A stretch of DNA of 64,000 nt from Plazaster borealis. Its lineage: Eukaryota > Echinodermata > Asteroidea > Forcipulatida > Labidiasteridae. The stretch lies in assembly GCA_021014325.1 (NCBI GenBank), contig CM037467.1:2976001-3040000 (forward strand). Direction: 5' to 3'. This document shows, piece after piece, positions 59,094 through 64,000 of the stretch (the first letter of the stretch is position 1; every line of letters starts with the position of its first letter). The position numbers and the translations under genes are program-made. The notes beneath the pieces are model-generated. The model saw nothing but the letters and a program-made list of their open reading frames with translations, was not told where the DNA came from and made no database searches.

Positions 59094-62000
59094 ATGTACG
59101 GTAACAATAGAGGCATGGAGTACTCTTCACAATTCGGAGGAAATAACAGTGTGCCAATGCCATATAATATGGACCTCCCTGGTTATGGTACGAGTGGCAA
59201 TGAGAGCTATCGACCTCCCCCCGTGCAGGACTCCTCCTTCTCAAAATTCTCATCTTTTCCAAGTGGGAATGGACAATCAGGAGGCAGTGATTTCTTCAGA
59301 GGTCCGCAAGGCGGATCTTTCCACAATGGTCCAGGAAAGAGCATGGGCGGAAATTACAGTAGCAGTGGAGGCCAACGTGGCGGGAACCGTGGAGGAGGTA
59401 TGGGTCGAGGTATGGGGCGTGGTGCTATTGGAGGCACTGTAGGAGGTGGTGGGAGAGGTGCTGCGAGAGGCGCCGCAAGAGGAGCTGCAAGAGGTGGGCC
59501 ATCAGGACGAGGTGCCACAACAGCTGGAGGAAACGGCGCAATCAAAAAGGAATCTACACCAGTTGGTGTCGAAGGTACATCTGCTATGGATAAAGAGGAA
59601 TCGGGATACCTTCAAGATCATGCTGGTCACTTTCCAGATGAGTACTGGTGTAAGGTGAGTTAGTTGCAATAATCGGTACCCTCCATCCTCTCGCTGGTTG
59701 CTTACCGGAGGGTTACGAAGTTAAGCGCATAGGAATGAAGCACATAAAATTTTGACCATTTTCGTCAGACCGGATTTGCCTACTTTTTACCACTTTGACA
59801 AATCGTAACACACATTCTAAGAACAGTACACATACTTGATCTTCCCTCTGTAACAAATCCATTTAGAACATTGAAAACGTCATCAGGAAAATATTTTGCA
59901 GAAAAAACCCGAAAACAAAACTTGCCAAACACTGACCGAGTTGTCCATGATTCGTGTGTATGTGATGAAAGTCTAAATGAACATGGAAAATGTTAATATT
60001 CTCCCTTATGGTGCACTGGCCACAATGCAGGCCTGATACTTTACAGAGGAAATGGCCTTGATGTCCCTCGTGATTGCCTTGGTGGGTGTAAGCTTTTTTT
60101 CATCCACGATGTATCGTCAAGAATATATCGCGATATTCGATAATATCGCGATTAATTTTTGATGACGTCAATCTTCTACATGAAACTCACTGTGCAAGTT
60201 TCAGTTGTAGAAGCAGCTGTTTCATTTCTACTTCTCTCCAATGAACTACTATTCTTCGGGTTTCACTCTAAACCTATGGGGTGCAAACCTGTGCCTATTA
60301 CTTACACGTATTTAATGTGTCTACTGCGCATGACAGACTGTTCTATATGTGTGCATAACTAATTAGATCACCAACCTCGTCCCCAAGGTGTGTCGAGCAG
60401 TACGAGGTACTATTGTAAACATGGTTAGAAATAAAGTAAACCATGGGGACGATGTTGATACAACACGTGATAACACCCGGAAGCGTGGTGTCGTAGTTTT
60501 TCGGTAGTCTGTGTGAGACCGCCTGATCGCTAATAAGGCTTTGATGTTGGTTTTTTCGAAGAAACCCGGTCGGGTCGGATCTGTTGGGGAATCTTGCGGT
60601 TGCGGTCTGTGACTTGCAGCTCTTTGTTGTTGCAAGATCGTCTCCACTAGGAGATTTTTTGTTGCAAGATCGTCTCGGTTAGGAAATGCATCGCGATACT
60701 TAGACGATATCGCAATTTACCGATATCACGATCAAAAAAAAATCTACCCGATATCGTAATCGTTTCAGAACTAGTATCGCGACATTTCATAATATCGTGG
60801 TATCGCCCAAGCTTAGGTGGGTGCCCCTTGAAATGTTCCACTAGATATTTAGATTTCCCTCACAAAGGTGGGGTGCCCTTTACAAAGGAAAATCTGCCTT
60901 GCCCAATTACAAGATTGCCAGTTAAAGCGTCCACAGACCAGCCAAATTAGTAACCTATTTGTTCACTCTAAACTCCCTTGAGTTATTTACTAGGATCCTT
61001 CCTAACTCTAGCAAAATCAAACATGGTAAACTCAACACCTACCTTCGGCCTAAGCTGTACCCAATCGTAGTCTTTCATAAATTAAAGATGAAACTAATAT
61101 ACCATCTGTGGTTGTTATAGATTTGCAACGCAAAGACCACAGGACCCAACAACTACCGACAACACATGAAAGGGATACGTCATCAACAGGTATGTATGAC
61201 ATGACGACATTTTCTCCTTGATACCCAAGAAATCATGCCAAGATCATCAAAGTCAAACCATGATGTCAGAAATGAAAACGGCGTATAAAATTGCTGCAGG
61301 CTCCAGACATCAACTCGTCACATGGATATAAGCTGGCTTTATTCACCCACTGGGGCTAATTTTGTGTAACTCCACACAATTTTAGAACACTTGGTTTTTT
61401 TTTAAGATCAGTTTTGATTAACCCTGACAGACTAGGCAGTTTAGCTAGCGTGTGGACCCAAATCCTCCCGTATCCTCTTCTGCTACGTCACTCCACACCA
61501 AATTGTTTGGACTTGGATTAGATTGGTATGCCTGACCCTGTGATATTAAGCACTTGGGCCTACTGGCCCCAGTCCTTCTGAATCCTTCACTTTGGCAATT
61601 GGGACTGTCAGGGTTAATATTGGAAATCCACTGTGTGATGCACTGTTGATTATTCAATAACTCCTCAAATTATTCCAAACTAAACTTGTTCATAAAAAGA
61701 ATATATTGTAAAGACCAGGCATGTCAACTTTCAGCTGAGAAACACTGTACAAAGTGTTGTGTGCTTTACAGTTTCCCCAGGTTTTGCAAAAACAAAGTTG
61801 TATGTCTGAATGATTTCACAAATATATCAGGACAAACATAATTAATGGCTTTATTTTCTCTAGAGTAACTGTTCAAGCTTGTGAACAGTGATAACATTTC
61901 TTAAATCTTCAAATGTTCGGTTTAACTATTCTTGTTCCTAAGAAGGCAAAATTACAACCTGTTATCGCCAAATTTGACTGAGTTTTCTGCTCAATACTTT

Positions 62001-63135
62001 GTGCAAACGTTATTTACTATATGTATGGTTCCCAGGTTTTATACAGGCTCTAAAACGGGACAACAAAGTCGAGTTTTATTCTCGCAAAAAAGTGTACTTG
62101 AGGCTCCACTTCAAGTACATGTTGCTATTCTTTACGCTGTAGATGGATATCACAGTGTAACTGCAAATAAAATTTTGGGAGGGCGTCACTTTTTCGAAAA
62201 AGTTTATTGAAATGCACAATTTGTTTGTGCATTTTTATATGGTGTATACCTGAGTCTGGTTGCTCTCTCCCTTGCCTGTATAAATAATGGGAACCAGTCT
62301 ATTTGAACAACCAATTTAGAGTTCATTAAATTGTATAACATGCTTGTTTGTTATGGTGTTATCATTAAAACTTACGATGCCAGAGGAGCATTCCCTTTCC
62401 GGAGGGATGCAACTTGGTTGTTCCTAATCCAACTGTTTTCTCTTTTCCCTCCGTACTATAGAATCTCAAGAACATTCAGGCTGGCGGTGAGTGGACAGGT
62501 GCAGAGGGCGGATTTTGGCACCTTGCCAAAATCCCCGCTGCCACCATTGTTCTCACAAAGAAGTGCTGTATGGGAAATATTTCAACATTGCAATTAAAAG
62601 CTTCCCCTCAAAAGTATATTCAGACAGCCCCCTTTAATTTTCGCGGGGAAAAGTTAACATGTAACTGTCATGTGAAGCTTGACCTGAACTTCAAAGGAAA
62701 ATTTGGAAACCAGTTAGGCTGGTATCCATGTCCCCCAATCTAAGTCTCAGTGCCCCGGAAGCCTTTTTGGTTCATTAGTTACACTGTTATGCTCAATAAT
62801 AAAGCTTAAATGCTTTTGTATGTTGTAACACATTAAATAGTAACAGCAAATACAAAAAAAAAGTAAATACAAGAAATACGAGTAAGCGCCAATTGCATGA
62901 ATATTTCCCATACAAATACGCTTTGACTTTTAGCTGTACTGTCTACTCTTAATAGAGGACGTCTGCGACATAAAACATCTGCTCTGCAGTTTTTATGTCT
63001 TGCACTAATCGCACACCTGTCGCAGAGTAAGAAAATATCCTTGAATTTTGTTTCGTGCTGTGAAAGTCAGATTGATTGGCTGTAAGTTGAAATTGTTTTG
63101 TCCCAGGTTCACCAACATCAGAATGGGTTTTTTAA
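59094..63135 (+). CDS. Gly/Arg-rich protein with one U1-type C2H2 zinc finger (3' end tentative)
   Basis: Exon 1 coding runs 59094-59654. Its ATG is the first after an in-frame stop at 59082, so the frame starts there; a splice acceptor ending CTACAG at 59072 suggests an upstream non-coding exon. Residues 1-85 are rich in Gly, Asn, Ser and Pro; about 90-155 are GGxRGG/GRG and Ala-Arg-Gly repeats typical of RNA-binding proteins. A finger spans exon 1 to exon 2 (61121-61189): WCKICNAKTTGPNNY then H-x5-H in RQHMKGIRH, matching the zf-met/U1-like class. Exon 3 is 62462-62486 (NLKNIQAG; donor gtgagt). A candidate last exon at 63107 gives a stop at 63135 and a protein of 227 residues. Exons 1 and 2 are firm; exons 3 and 4 are less certain and the gene may continue beyond the window. 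Likely nuclear and RNA-binding by class, not shown. Confidence 0.7.
60030..60910 (-). repeat. Repeat C copy interrupted by an 8-bp-TSD transposon
   Basis: Repeat C blocks flank the insertion on both sides: GAAATGGCCTTGATG and CCTTGGTGGG on the left, GGTGGGTGCCCCTTG and the Gln-less tail CCTTTACAAAGGAAAA on the right. Confidence 0.65.
60089..60815. mobile_element. 727-bp transposon with 8-bp target duplication, hAT-like
   Basis: The direct repeat GGTGGGTG is exact at 60081-60088 and 60816-60823. The ends are inverted TAAGCTT. Subterminal regions on both sides are packed with GATATCGCGATA-type motifs, as in hAT ends where transposase binds. No transposase frame is seen in the middle. Confidence 0.85.
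61465..61605 (-). repeat. Repeat H copy, reverse
   Basis: GTCACTCCACACCAAATTGT at the left and CCTTCTGAATCCTTCACTTT at the right, inverted relative to 12650-12800. It lies in an intron of the zinc-finger gene. Confidence 0.7.
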
Positions 63136-64000
63136 GGAGATAGAACTGTTCGTCAAAACCAACAATAATGGTGATTGGAACGCCAAGACATTTTTATGAG
63201 TCGTATGGAAACAATTTTAAATATAAATTTCATGGATTGACACTATAGAAATTGAATTACAGATATTGCAATTTGTACAAATGATTGTCAGAAGTTGAAA
63301 ATATTTCAACATCTGTGCTAAGAAATTGTCCATTAAAAAAGAAGAAGTATAAATCATGCTTTCATTAGGCAGTCATCTGCTTGCAGTTGTAAACAGAGAA
63401 TGTTTACACTCTACCTGTGGCAGAAAATTTAACTCTATGGATGAGACCTGAGTATTCCTAGTCCTATGAATTATGCATGTAGTACAAGGTTCCATTGGTA
63501 AATATAACTATACATTGGTAAATATGTATATTATTTCAAATTGTTGACCAATCAGAGATGAGGATGGCAAGAACTGATTTACATGAATCAGCCAACCAAT
63601 CAAATCCTGCACTTCACAGCATGAGAAGTTTTTTCTTTTCTCTGGAACTGCAACAAGAATCGCGGGGTACCAACAATTTGGTCGTTAAACATATAGGGCC
63701 TACGGTTTAAAACAGAGTTATTCAGGGTTCTCCACATTCCAGAAAATTTCTGTTTGAAGCAAGGCTGATACAATTTTGTATTGAATGTTGAAGCTGGTTA
63801 CCATTTTTAGAAATGTGCTTAGTACAGAAAAATCATGGTTAGGATTAACAGGTTACCAGCCAAACTACCATGTAATGTACATTGCTTTTGACTGGTATCC
63901 TGCTATTTACGCTTAGCATATAACTTTGGAAAGCAACAATGTTCATTTATGTTATCAAAGTCCACAGGCTTGGGTGTTTAGATGCCGCAAGCCTTTAACG
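63136..64000. other. Possible 3' UTR or intron of the zinc-finger gene
   Basis: No coding exon recognised after 63135. ATTAAA at about 63332 could serve as a poly(A) signal. Confidence 0.35.
63795..63925 (+). mobile_element. Partial MITE-A
   Basis: TAACAGGTTACCAGCCAAAC and TTTGACTGGTATCCTGCTAT, without clear ends. Confidence 0.55.

Noticed and set aside
59351..59545. Minus-strand Pro/Ala-rich frame at 59354-59545
   Set aside because: It is the antisense shadow of the Gly/Arg-rich exon of the zinc-finger gene.

Overview
This window is animal nuclear DNA: split genes with GT/AG introns, dense interspersed repeats and no operons. An invertebrate, probably an echinoderm-like marine deuterostome, fits best. 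That placement is inference from the compact animal gene structure, the AT-rich introns, the many ACATGTAC motifs and the tRNA-derived SINEs; no species-diagnostic locus was seen.

Layout. Bases 1-16.5 kb are intergenic and repeat-rich, with several small DNA transposons that show terminal inverted repeats (TIRs) and target-site duplications (TSDs). Bases 16,514-32,306 (+) hold a complete VPS41 gene in 24 coding exons (871 codons), the HOPS-complex subunit for late endosome/lysosome fusion; all splice phases agree and it ends in a RING-H2 finger. Bases 32.3-39.6 kb hold its 3' region, more repeats, a broken LINE and a SINE. Bases 39,627-45,531 (-) hold six phase-consistent exons of a kelch-repeat protein with a 1.6 kb exon coding for a long, probably disordered region; neither end of this gene was found. 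Bases 45.5-57 kb are intergenic, with minisatellites and foldback elements. A tRNA-Met(CAT) gene lies at 57,191-57,263 (-). From 59,094 (+) begins a glycine/arginine-rich protein with one U1-type C2H2 zinc finger, in at least three exons.

The genes are unrelated in function and show no sign of working together. The most informative part of the window is its transposon archaeology. Small elements sit inside one another, and several insertions can be proven here because an empty or uninterrupted copy of the host repeat is also present, or because an exact TSD remains. These include TTAA-target MITEs in three host repeats, a 727-bp element with an 8-bp TSD, a 158-bp foldback with a 9-bp TSD, a SINE with a perfect 12-bp TSD six bases from a splice junction, and a LINE interrupted by one MITE that is itself interrupted by another. 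No CRISPR array, bacterial-type system or clearly novel multi-gene system was seen.
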